From Paragorgia papillata (taxonomy: Eukaryota > Cnidaria > Anthozoa > Scleralcyonacea > Coralliidae), in the NCBI GenBank assembly GCA_035771165.1, contig JAWNZC010000408.1, positions 1,798,001-1,862,000 on the forward strand: a stretch of DNA of 64,000 nucleotides. Direction: 5' to 3'. Below the pieces are notes generated by a model. That model made no database searches. It was not told the DNA's origin and worked only from the letters and a program-made list of their open reading frames with translations. The translations under genes were made by a program, and so were the position numbers. Positions 10,721 through 22,354 of this stretch are shown in pieces (position 1 is the stretch's first letter; every line of letters begins with the position of its first letter).

Positions 10721-13700
10721 CTAAAACAAAAATATAAAAAACCCGATGTAGCGCGGTCTCAGTATTCTCCCCATTGTGAGACATCCCCTTCAAAACTCAG
10801 CCACTCTGTTTAGTTATTTATTGTAAACTTTAAGAGATGATGGTGCAAAAAGTGACTAGTGATGTTCTGATGTAGACGGTAGTAAGCAAAATAGTCAATT
10901 GTTCAATCACAAGCGAGAAGTATCCGTATAATGCGGCAGAAGTGCGATAGAATGTCGCACCATCTCATGAAATCGCGTCATGAAAAGCATGTCTTCGCTA
11001 TTGGATTTGTGTATGAAAATAAGACAGCGATAATTAGATGAATGATAAATACGTAGAAAATTTAATGTTTTGAATATGTTAACCAATAACCACATTGTTT
11101 GGAAAAAAGCTGTGCTACTATGCAGAATATCAGGGAGAAATCTCAGACCGGGAGATAGCTGAGACCGTGAACCGCGGTTATGGACAGGTAAGATCTTAAT
11201 ACTTGCTGAAAAGACTATCACGGAAAAACGCAGTCTGTTATCAAAGCTAATATCAGGTCTGTTTAGAAAAATGTAGCGATCCCTGATACTGTATGTTGCT
11301 CTATATCAGGTAATATTATACCTCAACTGAAAATTGTCCAGTCAGAAAGCTTGATTTGTACCACGTGACCAGTCAATTAATCATCGAATTACCCCTCACT
11401 TCATAGTATTAAAGTGATATACCCCTCTATAGCAGGGTATAATGGCGAGTAACCCGCCAAAGCGGGGTATATTATACTTCGTGTACCACGTGTGAATGCC
11501 ACGCACGATTCACGAATCTGTCAACAATGGCGGCGTTTGGCGGAACACGAAGAACGTTTCGCCTGAACATTCAGATGTTGACAAGAAGATTGTTAGGTTA
11601 CAAGAAAATAAGAATTCAGGAAATACAAAGAGTGCATCCAGAAGCCTTGAGACGATATTTAATATCAACAGAATCGAAACAGACAATGAAAAGCTGGCAA
11701 CAGTTAAGCTAACTTTTGTGAAATTATTTAAGCATTTTTTGATAAGATTAATATGTTTGGGTATAATATATCAAATATAGACCTTTCGCTCCCATCGATA
11801 GAAATTACCCCTCGAGGTAATCTCGGGTTTATCATACTTGTCAGCACAATCATAGACACCTAAGTAAAATTAGATTGTCCGGAAACGCGGCAAACGTCAA
11901 AGTGGCTAACAATGAGCAGCGATTTATGTTGCCGGTTTCCCTTTAGGTATAGGTCTTAAACCGTTTCCTGAAAGTGCACAAATTTTTTGCTCGTTACTGA
12001 TTCGGGTTAGGATACCAATTTTTGTTTGGATTAACTTAGGTGATCTAAACCAATCAAAAATCTTAGTATTGGTGGGTGCCTGCGCTGACCAAAAAATAGA
12101 GGGCTCATTTACTTACCTTGCCGTCTCCATCGGGGCCAACATCGTCCAATTATCTGAATCAGGATCGTATCTCTCAACTGTCCGTAGATTAGTGCCATCT
12201 GAGCCGCCGACAGCATACACTTTGCCATCCATTATGCAACAGCCCACGCCGAACCTAGCCTGGTTCATTGGAGAAATTCTGACCCACTTGTTGTTCCTAA
12301 CGCGAGGGTCGAAGTACTCAGCGGTATTTAGTGGCATCGAGCCATCGAAACCACCTAAGAGAAAAGTCAACGTTAAATTTTGGTTCTACTAAATCGTAAG
12401 ACTCGCAGTGCAACAGTCGCCGCGATTCTCACTACTTAACATTTCCACTATAGATCGCAACAATCGTTTAAATAATAATAATAATAATAATAATAAAAAA
12501 TCGTAAATAAAATGTGTGTGCGTCTATACCAGTGTTCAACTTAAGCATCTGGTCACTGAACATACAGTGGAACCCCTATTAACGGACACCTCTCTTAAGC
12601 GGACACCTTTCTTAAGTGGACACCTCTCTTAAGCGGACACCTTTCTTAAGCGGACACCTCTCTTAAGCGGACACCTCTCCTAAGCGGACACCTCTTTTAA
12701 GCGGACACTCTCTTAAGTGGACACCTCTCTTAAGCGGACACCTCTCTTAAGCGGACACCTCTCTTAAGCGGACACCTATAGGCGAGGTCGCAGCCATTTC
12801 TTTAATAAAACACTATAGTTACAACCCCTTTTAAGCGGAAACGGACACCTATCTTAGGTTCCAATGAGCAAATTAACCTCTCTTAAGCGGACAAATCCAC
12901 ATCAAAATTAACGTTTCTTTTAATAACAGCACCAATCGACACTTTAGATTAACAGAGAGACCATGCAACACTTTGAATTGTGAACTTGTTTAAGTCAGTT
13001 GGTGCTGTATTGATTGCTTTATTATAGTAAAACTTAAGTATACTTAGAGTTCGTTGTTCTGACTTTCAGCGGAACTTCATATTATGCGAAGTTCCATATT
13101 TAAAATGAGAATTTTTAGCAACTTGCCAAGGAGCCCCCGTGTATACCGTTTGCAAGTCGACATTGCAATGTTGCTATCAATATTACAAGGTCGCGCGGGA
13201 AATTGACTGTAAGTACGTTCAAGGATATTCAAGTTCTGTACGAACTTAGGTAAAAACAAAACGGAGGTAAAAACATAACCTCCTGGCGGAGGACAGGTAA
13301 TTATAGTAAACACTCAAACAATGCTTACCTATAGCATAAACCCTTCCATCACCTCCACAAACACCGACACCATTTCTGCTAGACGACATAGGTTCAGACG
13401 GAACCCAGGCGTCGGCAAAAGGGTCATACCGCTCGACCGTTTCAAGACGTGAAGTGTCGTCACTGCCACCACAAATGTAAAGATAAGGACCAATAGATCC
13501 CATACTGGCGCCCCATCGACAAATACTCATAGAACCTGAAATAAGGAACAAGCGTTAATTTGGACCACACATACATACATACATATAGTAAAACAAATAG
13601 GACAAAAGTACGACAAAAATTCTAAGAAAAGTAGGAATAAAAGACACTAGGAAAAAGTTAAAAAAAGTACGTTATTTTTTGTGACAATAAGTATTTCTGT

Positions 13701-16360
13701 AAGTAATAGATACAGCATGAGCAGCCGAGCTGTATCTGATTTACAAGGCGAGCTGCAAGCGAGCCGTAGTAAATCAGATACAGCTCGGATGCGAATGCTG
13801 TATCTTTCTTAAAATACAAATGCATCTAAGTAATCAAGTTCAGCAACTATTTTGGGGATACGGTCTGTTTTAGCCGAGAAAATCGAAGCTAAAGTTAGTG
13901 TAAATCAGGACGATGCTGTATCCGATTTACAACCACTGCTACGGTATTGATTTCTTTTGAATTTTCGTCATGAATTATTAATGAGTATTTTAAGTATATA
14001 TATGTACTTCCTATCTCATCTTACGCCTGTAATTTAGTTTATGTATTGTAATTTGCAGTCCTCGAAAACCACATTGCCGACCTATAATACAGTATATAAG
14101 GACGGAAAATTCTTGCCGAGCTCAATCTAGTTTTTCCCTGGAGAAAAATATCGAGTAAACTTTCCGGTAAAACACAACATTGCAGTCAAAATGGAAATAC
14201 CTTCCCACTTCCGCTTCTGTAGTTGGTTGTGTATTACTGTATTTCTGTAGCCGCTACTGAAGCGTGAGGAAAGTCTAGCGATAAAAGTCACCAATTCTTG
14301 ATGTATATTCGTCTGTTGGTATAGATTTGGGATAAACATCTATTGTGTTATGAATAAATGCCATTAAAGCTAAATTATACTATTTACAGTATTCAAGAAA
14401 ATTTTTTCTCAGGCTTCGGTAGCGGCTACAGAAATACAGTAATACGCAACGAACTACAGAAGAAGTGGGAAGGTGTTTCCATTTTGACTGTAAATGTGCG
14501 AGACAAACACTTTCCAAGACGTTAGAACTGGTTACCAGTTATTTCGGGAAGTCAGTTCTTTATATGTTTAATTTACAATCTGCATATACACGTAGGTGCA
14601 ATAACAATCGTTATTGAGCAAAAATTATGTTTGTCTTAGGCCTGGTTCATACGTTGCATTTAATTCAGACGAATTTAATTCATAGTTAGCTTCGTCGACT
14701 ACACACGTAAAAATCTCGCAAGTTGTTACAGCATTGTTACCTGAACAATGCTGTAACAACTTGTTGACATATGTGAACAACATTGATAAATGAACAACAT
14801 TGTTCATCATTGTTTCAACAAGTTGTTACAGCTTGATGAAACAACAACCGTTGTTCACGCATGTTGTAACAACCGAAGAACGTGTTGATACATCAACCAT
14901 GTTCACCATTGTTGTAACATTGTTGTTATTTCATCATGCTGTTACAACATGTTGTATCATGTGCGAACAACGTTGTTGGCTATAAAAAATGTGCTGTTGG
15001 AACAACTTGTTCATTACTGTTGATTTAACCGTGAACAAGTTGTTCGAACCATAAGTGAACAACTTGTTGACAACTTGTTCACGGCGGCCAGCACAACATT
15101 GTTCACGGCGAGCAGCACAACATTCACGCCTGTTGACAACCGTGAACAAGTTGTGCGTTTTTACGCGTGTAGTCGACGTAAACTCGAATTCGTTTCATAC
15201 GACGAATTTAATTCAGTGACGCGCAAGGAAAATCCCGTTAGATCGCGCCAAAAACGTCCAATACGCATGCGAAGTAAACAAAAATCTGATCACGGGCAAA
15301 AAAATATGTTTTCATAATTTATGCATTTAATTCGATGCGATGATACAGCGACGTCTGAAACCAACACGCATTTCAGACGTTGTATCCGTCTAACCGTAAC
15401 GGATACAACGTCTCAGACGAATTTAACTCTTCAGTCGAATTTAATTCGTTTCATACGTCGCACTACAGTCGCATTTAATTGATGGAGTTAAATTCGTCTG
15501 AATTAAATGCGACGTATGAACCAGGCCTTATTTGAAAGAATACTGAAAATGGCAGACAGAGTATAAGATCTTTTGCAGTTAATGTAACAATGCGTGTACT
15601 TACATATAGGCGTCCATTTTCCTTCTTTAGGATCAAACTTCTCGCCACTTTTACTTGCCTCTCGTCGGCTCATTCCTCCAACAGAATATAGCACTTGATG
15701 TGCTGAAGTTGGTCGTCGTCGCTTTGAGCATTGATTTTTATCAATTAAACATTTTTTCAGTGCTTCAAATAAATAGTCCCTAAAAAGATAAATATCCTTG
15801 ATGTACTGTATTTTCAAGCATTTCTATTCACCGTACTGCAGCGAACGGTATTGCAAATATTTCGTTACGATATTTCCACAAAGAAAATACCGCAACGGGC
15901 CATTTGCACGCGGTGACGTGAGATGGGGTTGGGTGACTACAACTACCAGAATGCTTTGCCAGTATTCTAGGGTTTCGGCTAAAAGGGATGACTCAAAGGG
16001 ACCCGTCCAGTCCTTTCACAGCTTTTCCAAACTATGTCGTCAAATAGGTTTTTCCAAAAAGCTAGGGGTAAACCAGATTTCTGATTAGGGTTTATGTTGT
16101 GGTTAGGGTATCGGAAAGATGGCTGAAATCTTGAGACTCACTGAAACTTAACGACAAAGTTGAAAAAATAAATTTGACAACATATTTTGGAAAAGCGGCG
16201 GTAATAAAGAATTGTGCAGACCGGCGAGGTGAGTGTTATCTGTCTTGGTTTTCCTAGCTTGGCACGGCCGGCTGATGCCTGTACAATTTGGGGCCAGGCC
16301 TCTCACAATTTCGGTCTGCCGCTCGACGTTAAGAAGAGAGACCTGGAAACAAAGCTGGGG

Positions 16361-16392
<32 letters not shown>

Positions 16393-19300
16393 TGAGAAGA
16401 AGATTTTTTCAGGTCGAAAAACAGATCGGGTAAGTAGTCAAATAATATCGTACAGTACTGTAGCTTACGTGCATAATCTATTGCTTCGAATCACATCTTC
16501 TTCACTAACTCTTTCCAAGAGGAACTCGACAGAAAGTAGGAAAAACCGAACGTCTTTGAGCACGTCGCTGGCATACTCCTAAATACAAAGAAAAATTAGA
16601 GTTCATCCGCATAATAACGACCAAATCTATACGTGTTTACTTAAAGGACATTGTCAATAAAAATTAAGTTCGTCTAATTTGAAAGAACTTGTAAAATTGT
16701 AATAGAAGATCTTTTATATGTAGATGATACTACCATGGCCGAGTGTGTGCCCAAGAAACATACAAGCAAGATCCAGGACGCCGCGACTGATCTGACCACT
16801 CAATCTCATGCAAACAAGTTCCAACTGAATGAGTCAAAATGTAAAGAGCTCCGAATATCTTTTGCCAAATGTGCTCCCAATTTCGCTCCTATTATCGTCA
16901 ACGGAAAACCAATTGAAGTAGTGTCAAGCGCCAAACTACTGGGTGTAAATATCTCCAGCAACCTCAAGTGGAACAATCATATATCTGAAATAGTTAAAAA
17001 AGTATCGGCTCGTCTATACTTCTTGAGGCAACTAAAAAGGGCAAACATCGCAACAAAGGAACTCATCACATTCTACACTACTTGTGTCCGTCCAATCATC
17101 GAGTATGCCTGCCCAATTTTTCACAATGGTCTGCCGAAGTATTTATCGGATGACCTTGAACGGTTGCAGAAGCGGGCTTTACGAATAATTTTTACTTCCA
17201 CCAATTATTCCGATGCGCTTGAAGCAAGTAATTTAATACCTCTCTATGATCGTAGGGAAGCACTGACAACTAGTCTTTTTAAAGACATTTGTAATAATAG
17301 CAGTCATAAACTGTATCACCTAATTCCTGAAATCAACAAATGTTCCTCAAACTTGAGGAACAAACGCACGTTTAAAGTCCCTATTTACAAAACAAACAGG
17401 CTTAAGAACAGTTTTATATATAGTAATTGTTTTTAGTCCAGAAATCGAGCACGATAATGTTTTCCTCTGATACATGTACATATTCTATAATGAACCTATT
17501 TTTAATATTTTATTACTTGTGACGTTTATTTTTATATTTATTGTTTTATAGTATTTGATGTAAAGTTCAACACAATTCAGCCGCTTTGGGCTGTAATGAT
17601 TTTAACTGAAATAAATATCTATCTATCTATCTATCTATCTTTACAACTTTTTTGTATCTTTCTTCGTTTTTAAAATATTTCAGTTTGTTTGATATGTAAA
17701 TTAGATGGTCTCTGACGTCAGGAGCAGGGTACGGTATATATATCTCGAGTTAGATCTCTAAAAGTTTGTTTAACGAAATAACTTGAAACTGTGGACATAA
17801 AAACGCCTTGTGACACTAAACATTTTATGTTGAGCAATCATAAAGGTGTAAGTGATTTTGTAATGTATGAAAATGCTGTACCCTACTCCTGACGTCAGAG
17901 ATCGTCTAATTTACATATCAAACAAACTGAAATATTTAAAAAACGAAGAAAGATACAAAAAAGTTGTAAAAGATCTTCTATTACAATTTTACGAGTTCTT
18001 TCAAATTAGACAAACTTCATTTTTCTTGCCAATACCTTTTAAAGTGCCTATGAAGCAAAAATTACTACGGTTCCGTTCCGTTTCTGAGATATTTCAGTTT
18101 CAATATGCAATTTAAACATTTTGACGCCACATGTGCATAATGAGTTTTCGGAGAAGGTTAAATAAAATCTTTGCTATTATCAAATATAATCACTTGAAAA
18201 ATTACATGTTATAATGGCAACGGTGTATAACCTTTTTCAATAAATCATTATGTACATGTGGCGTCATGCAAGATGTTTAATTTGCATATCCAACAAACTG
18301 AAATATCTCAACAACGAAACAAAAAAACTACAAAAGATGTTAGTTTGTCATTTTAAGTGTCATTTCAAATATAAAGACAAAGTTAATTTTCTCTTCGCAA
18401 GAAGTTGGGGTACACGTGGTATATGTGCGTGCTTGCATGTGTAATGTAAAGGCCTGGCCAAACGCTTTCAACATTTCATTCAACATTGTTCAACATTGTT
18501 GAATTCAACATGTTGAAAGCGTTTGGCCACCCCTGTTGAATGATGTTGAACGTTGTTGAATAGTGTTGAATGATGTTGAACGAAATTTGAACATGTTCAA
18601 ATTTTCGTTCAACGCGCGTTCAACATTTCTATTGTTCTCAAAATGTTGAAAGGTGTTGAACGCATTTGGCCACATTTCATTCAACTTTGTTGAACAGAGA
18701 TATGCGCCATGCGGGATATTGTCGATTCCAGCTTTTGTGGTGGCCCGCGTTCAATTAATTGTCATTCATGAATGTTGAACGATGTTGAATTCATTTGGCC
18801 ACTCGTGCTTTCAACATTATTCAACATCGTTCAATGATGTTGAAAGCGTTTGACCAGGCCTTAAAAGGTTTGGTGGACGTTTGTCCAGCTTAGATATGCC
18901 ATCGGTTCGCCATCGTTCTATTCAAAGTTGAAACTTTTTCCACCAAAAGTATTATTTTGCTAAACTCCTATTACTCCATTCCCGTCGTTTACACATTCAA
19001 GATTGCTAATTGAATTTCCTGGCAAGAAGACCTTTGCGTGATGCGCGGCCTTTAAGTGTTCATAAACCTGAACAGCATAAATAATTAAATAGTTTATTTC
19101 AATTGTTCCGATGTCTTGACTGTTCTCAGTGTTCTATCAAAATGATTTCGGAGAAAATTTTGAAATTAAAGCACGATTTTGAGTTTAGCTTAATAGAGCA
19201 TCTCTTTATTCACGACCTCACGACCTGCTAAGTAAACATAACGTCAATCATACTAATGAGGTTTGAACGCTTTTATGAATAGGACGACCTTTCGCCTCCC

Positions 19301-22300
19301 GTCTCAACATCCATAGATGGTGACATCAGTCACATCACTTGTATGAACATGGAACAAAAGTGTGGAGAATTGGAGAGTTGAAGAAGGAGGATGGAGAGTT
19401 GAAGAAGGAGGAGGGAGAGTTGAAGAAGGAGGGAGAGTTGAAGGAGGAGGATGGAGAGTTGAAGAAGGAGGATGGAGAGTTGAAGAAGGAGGAGGGAGAG
19501 TTGAAGAAGGAGGAGGGAGAGTTGAAGAAGGAGGAGGGAGAGTTGAAGAAGGAGGGAGAGTTGAAGGAGGAGGATGGAGAGTTGAAGAAGGAGGAGGGAG
19601 AGTTGAAGAAGGAGGAGGGAGAGTTGAAGAAGGAGGAGGGAGAGTTGAAGAAGGAGGAGGGAGAGTTGAAGAAGGAGGAGGGAGAGTTGAAGAAGGAGGG
19701 AGAGTTGAAGGAGGAGGATGGAGAGTTGAAGAAGGAGGATGGAGAGTTGAAGAAGGAGGAGGGAGAGTTGGAAAAGGAGGATGGATTGTTCAAGAAGGAG
19801 GAGGGAGAGTTAGAAAAGGAGGAGGGAGAGTTGGAAAAGGAGGATGGAGAGTTGAAGAAGGAGGAGGGAGAGTTGAAGAAGGAGGAGGGAGAGCAGAAAA
19901 AAGAGGAGGGAGAGCAGAAAAAGGGTAATTTAAAAACAGGGTAATTGGCAGCCATTTTGAAACGTCATTGTTGCCATAGCAACAATGGTTGCTATTTATT
20001 TGGTAGCAGTTTTTGATTCTCAGACAGTTTAACTATGCATAACACTTAGTTTTATTCTTTTTCCGAATTGTTTAATCACGTGTTTTGGACTCTCAAACTT
20101 GTATTTTCCATTTTTCAAGAAACTGTATGGAGCCACCTTAAGCGAAACGCAAACTATTATTATAAATTACTGGCAGTCCACATGACTTACATATCTCTTC
20201 TCAGGATCGTATTTTATCCACGCTAGTACCGCTTCGAAAACACGTTCCTCACACTGTACGTTTAGTTCATCATCAGCAATAAGACGTGACAACTGTCGAG
20301 GTGTTAGTGACATAAACTCTTCGTTTTGCAGAACATCAACAAAATGTTGCCTTGCAAACGTTTCTGCAGCATGAAGTAGTTTGGGGCATGCGTGTCTGTC
20401 TGCAAAACTTGCAATTCCTAAAAATGAAAGAACAATGTAAATAAGAAGAAAAAAAAGAAAAAAAAGAAATTAAAAAGTTCAAAATGAAAGGTACGGTGTA
20501 CATGTGTAAACTTAATAATTAAGCTTCACCACAGCTATACCATAAAGCTTCACTGTGTCTGATGGTTCACCTTCTGACAAGTGAAATCGTCTGGAGCTAG
20601 ACAGAGTAAAACAATCTGTGCTGCACTAGTGCACTGTACTGCAATGCACTGTACTACACTGTACAGTGTACTGTACACAGTTGTGATGTGATGTACTTTA
20701 CTGTACTGTACTGTACTGCAGTGTACTGCACTACTGTACACTGTGATGTACACTGTAGTTTACTGTACTGTACTGTACAGCTGTAATGTACTGTACTGTA
20801 ATGTATCTACATACTGGATTGTGCTGCATACTCTACTCTGAATCTACAGTACTCAGCTGACTCAACCCAGCTCACTCTGACTGAAAAAGCAACTACAAAC
20901 AATCACACATCCAAAAAAACAATAACATAACAGACCACAGATCTGCAGAACCTACCCAGGCAATTGTCATCCGTTAGTTGCCTTCTCAAAAATTCACAAG
21001 ATGCATCTAAAACTGACTGGACTTGCAAGAGGCTTGCCACAGCTAACAAATCCTGTACATTATTTTCACTGATTTCAATCACAGAGGTATAAAAAAATTC
21101 GATTATTTGTCCAAGAATTTTGTCATCCATTTGGTGTATTGTGACAGACGATTTGTTGCTTTCACACAGGCCACCTGGGAAGGAACAATTAACAGAATAA
21201 AAATAAAGATTGGGAATTGATAAAAGGCCTTTCTTCAGTAAATGACATGATGGAATCTAATCGTGATGTGGGATGGAAACCATTGGGTTTCACCATCACC
21301 TGACCCTGACCTTCCCCATCCCTCCCTCCCCTCTCTCCCCACTTCCCTGATTTCCCTCACTCATCACAAATACAGTATCCCAACTAAGGGATCCATCATA
21401 TCCATCTGACTGCTCTCACAACCTGTGTTCTTCACAATTTCCCTCCCACATTGGATCATCACAAAGATCACATTAGGGTCCCTAACCTCAAAGCCTCTGC
21501 AGAGAAGAGGAGTGTGACCATGCACTTAGGCAGTTAGAAAATATTCCCTGTATGGGGTACAAAGTTCCTCAAATTAGATACCTGAACTGTAGAAGACAAC
21601 CTACGTGATCTTATAAGCTTCTACAGTACTGTCATTTGCACCTAAGTGGAAACATCGCCTGTCGAAACATGTCTAAAACATGTTCAAAAGTTAACCATTT
21701 TGAAATTGACACTGTGGGATTGGCAAGATGTGATTGGCTAAGAGCACAAGCATGTACGTATTGAAGGGAAACATAATATGTTTCCAAGGGAAACTTTTAT
21801 GTTTGATGTTGAAATAGGACATGTTTTGATGGGTGGTGTTTCCACTTAGGTGCAAGCGACTGTAATCTAACTCTCAGAACTCCACTGACTGTACTATATT
21901 ATACTGAATTCAACACTACTTAACTAGCACTCAGTGTGAGTGTGACTATTCTCTTAACTCTTAATACATGTACATACAGAAACACAAAAATAAATATTCA
22001 CAAATCAACAATACAGGTATGTACATTATGGTACATCCATATAGTTTTGTCCATGATTGTAAGACTTTAGATATTAAGATCTTTCGTTGACTCAGGCCTG
22101 CACTCCCCTGTAGTATGAATATGTATACTAAATGTACAACTTCACTTACCAGTAAACATTGCTTTAAAATATGGACTTGCAGCAGCTAAGATTATTTTAT
22201 GTGCCTTTATTGATTTACCGGTATGACCAACCAACAAGGTAATGTCGCACAGGTCATCATTCAGCCTCAGTGCATTTATACAATTACCAAGAGCTCTATA

Positions 22301-22354
22301 ATGAGCAACGTCGGAAAACACTGTGCTGAGTGGATTAACAGCTGGTAATGCCAT
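10493..22354 (-). CDS. Kelch-like (BTB-BACK-Kelch) protein, exon-joined model, 3' partial
   Basis: Proteins of this kind usually act as substrate adaptors of CUL3 ubiquitin ligases: BTB binds CUL3 and dimerises, BACK positions the substrate, and the Kelch propeller binds it. Exons: 22354-22150, 21174-20956, 20417-20191, 16578-16469, 15779-15604, 13535-13329, 12354-12117, 10720-10493. Joined, they give 536 codons plus two bases without a stop. BTB is at about residues 25-130, BACK about 140-250, Kelch repeats from about 283. Five Kelch repeats are complete and the sixth is cut after the VER strand. The start is ATG at 22354, in context CCAGATATGG and possibly just after an acceptor. The final exon (expected to start YDP...W) was not found. 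The sequence is generally KLHL20/KLHL3-like, but I cannot assign an ortholog. Confidence 0.92.
10721..12116. other. Kelch-like intron; small plus-strand frame
   Basis: Most of this intron shows nothing nameable. At 11527-11712 (+) a 61-codon frame starts [20 protein letters not shown] and ends near HPEALRRYL. It sits after palindromic TATACC motifs and resembles other basic first-exon relics in MITEs. It may derive from a transposase exon. Confidence 0.35.
12117..12354 (-). CDS. Kelch-like gene, exon 7 (Kelch repeats 3 and 4)
   Basis: The exon encodes [16 protein letters not shown], then [20 protein letters not shown] and [20 protein letters not shown] through [10 protein letters not shown]. 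Two Kelch repeats with regular GG, YDP and W positions are visible. It leaves two bases before GTAAGT. Confidence 0.95.
12471..12496. repeat. (AAT)n microsatellite
   Basis: About eight uninterrupted AAT units lie in the intron between Kelch-like exons 6 and 7. Confidence 0.9.
12565..12795. repeat. Tandem repeat at a mariner-like terminus
   Basis: The sequence starts TA|CAGTGGAACCCCTATTAACG, a mariner-type end. Roughly ten imperfect units of about 20 bases (GGACACCTCTCTTAAGC) follow. No opposite terminus was found before 13080. Confidence 0.7.
13329..13535 (-). CDS. Kelch-like gene, exon 6 (Kelch repeat 2)
   Basis: The exon encodes [40 protein letters not shown] and GRVYAI, one full Kelch repeat and the start of the next. 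The first Gly of the double-Gly motif is kept although Val is Cys. The donor ATAG|GTAAGC interrupts repeat 3. Confidence 0.95.
13707..13806. repeat. Palindrome
   Basis: AGATACAGCATGAGC and GAATGCTGTATCT with inner AGCTGTATCTGATTTAC arms form an imperfect hairpin in a Kelch-like intron. Confidence 0.6.
14181..14490. mobile_element. Palindromic MITE
   Basis: CAGTCAAAATGGAAATACC and its complement (GGTGTTTCCATTTTGACTG) enclose arms containing TACTGTATTTCTGTAGCCGC. The arms are about 80 bases and imperfect. Confidence 0.65.
14636..15530. mobile_element. PIF/Harbinger-like MITE hosting another MITE
   Basis: TTA|GGCCTGGTTCATACG and CGTATGAACCAGGCC|TTA are inverted ends with a 3-bp TTA duplication, typical of PIF/Harbinger. 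Further arms contain GAATTTAATTC. The element at 14699-15173 is nested inside. Confidence 0.8.
14699..15173. mobile_element. Nested MITE made of GTTGTTCA-type motifs
   Basis: The ends CTACACACGTAAAAA and TTTTTACGCGTGTAG flank an interior composed of dozens of short AACAACTTGTT/AACAATGTT words. A second copy lies at 36856-37317 in opposite orientation. Confidence 0.75.
15604..15779 (-). CDS. Kelch-like gene, exon 5 (linker and Kelch repeat 1)
   Basis: [12 protein letters not shown] is the last BACK helix. A basic linker (KRRRPTS) leads into [20 protein letters not shown] and [10 protein letters not shown], Kelch repeat 1. The usual second Gly-Gly pattern is present but the ERYDP motif is degenerate (EKFDP). 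Confidence 0.93.
15895..16360. mobile_element. Two MITE fragments in a Kelch-like intron
   Basis: Bases 15895-15965 match one arm of the MITE at 38882-39043 (GACTACAACTACCAGAATGC). Bases 16211-16360 match the complement of 52190-52350, sharing AATTTCGGTCTGCCGCTCG. Both are partial. Confidence 0.55.
16371..16392. repeat. Poly-G tract
   Basis: A run of about 20 G with few interruptions lies in a Kelch-like intron. Its length is likely unstable in sequencing. Confidence 0.85.
16469..16578 (-). CDS. Kelch-like gene, exon 4 (end of BACK)
   Basis: The exon encodes [20 protein letters not shown] and [15 protein letters not shown], equivalent to the LL.HVR.PLLS..FL segment after BACK. It starts in phase 0 and leaves two bases before GTAAGC. 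Confidence 0.93.
16641..18045. mobile_element. GACGTCA-type palindromic MITE split by a LINE
   Basis: The left arm (16641-16715) and right arm (17641-18045) are complementary and match the uninterrupted copy at 48532-49006 (GTCTAATTTGAAAGAACT, CTCTGACGTCAGGAG). The LINE fragment breaks the arm inside AGATCTTTTACAAC. Confidence 0.8.
16714..17640 (+). pseudogene. 5'-truncated non-LTR retrotransposon (reverse transcriptase C-terminus)
   Basis: The frame opens directly at the YVDD catalytic motif (16717-16728). It continues to a stop at 17436 with [35 protein letters not shown] and [14 protein letters not shown]. These are the palm-to-thumb and C-terminal motifs of CR1/L2/Jockey-type LINE reverse transcriptases. 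The endonuclease and most of the RT are missing. The 3' end is an (ATCT)n tail (17610-17640), as in CR1-like elements. About 240 residues remain intact without stops, so insertion is fairly recent. Confidence 0.85.
18120..18400. mobile_element. Second GACGTCA-family palindromic element
   Basis: GACGCCACATGTGCATAATGA and its complement TCATTATGTACATGTGGCG form the arms. The outer right arm (AACAAACTGAAATATCTCAA) matches the family at 47.3 and 48.9 kb. Confidence 0.6.
18447..18865. mobile_element. PIF/Harbinger-like MITE with CAACATT interior
   Basis: TAA|AGGCCTGGCCAAACGC and GCGTTTGACCAGGCCT|TAA are inverted ends with a 3-bp duplication. The interior is a chain of CAACATT/AATGTTG words. Confidence 0.78.
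19365..19925. repeat. Purine-only minisatellite
   Basis: About thirty units of 15, 18 or 21 bases (GGAGAGTTGAAGAAGGAGG) form a strand with almost no C and few T. It lies in the intron between Kelch-like exons 3 and 4. Every unit length is a multiple of three, so several frames stay open on both strands; this does not imply coding. Confidence 0.9.
20191..20417 (-). CDS. Kelch-like gene, exon 3 (BACK domain)
   Basis: The exon encodes [20 protein letters not shown], then [40 protein letters not shown] and [11 protein letters not shown]. These are the standard BACK helices, including the DELNV..E..VF.A...W motif. It ends in phase 0 at GTAAGT. Confidence 0.95.
20570..20820. repeat. TGTAC/CTGTA-rich microsatellite
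   Basis: Degenerate CTGTA units follow a copy of the dispersed ATCGTCTGG...AGAGTAAAA repeat (20585-20612). Both are in a Kelch-like intron. Confidence 0.7.
20956..21174 (-). CDS. Kelch-like gene, exon 2 (BTB, C-terminal half)
   Basis: The exon completes AMFTGGLCES and continues with [32 protein letters not shown] and [15 protein letters not shown]. These are the YT and LL.AA..LQ helices and the CLG junction to BACK. The donor CTGG|GTAGGT leaves one base. Confidence 0.95.
21634..21858. mobile_element. Palindromic MITE
   Basis: TTGCACCTAAGTGGAAACA and its complement (TGTTTCCACTTAGGTGCAA) are inverted ends of about 20 bases with further inner arms. The rest of this intron (21175-22149) shows nothing else. 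Confidence 0.65.
22150..22354 (-). CDS. Kelch-like gene, first coding exon (BTB, N-terminal half)
   Basis: ATG is at 22354-22352. The exon encodes [20 protein letters not shown] and [18 protein letters not shown], the signature D.TL.VG....AHK..L.A.S.YF.AMFTG of BTB domains. The donor ACTG|GTAAGT leaves one base. Confidence 0.95.

Noticed and set aside
12565..12795. CRISPR-like array
   Set aside because: Units are directly adjacent without spacers, in a eukaryotic intron at a mariner-type end.
19335..19955. Long overlapping open frames on both strands through the purine minisatellite
   Set aside because: All are consequences of unit lengths divisible by three. They lie in a Kelch-like intron with no splice or start context.
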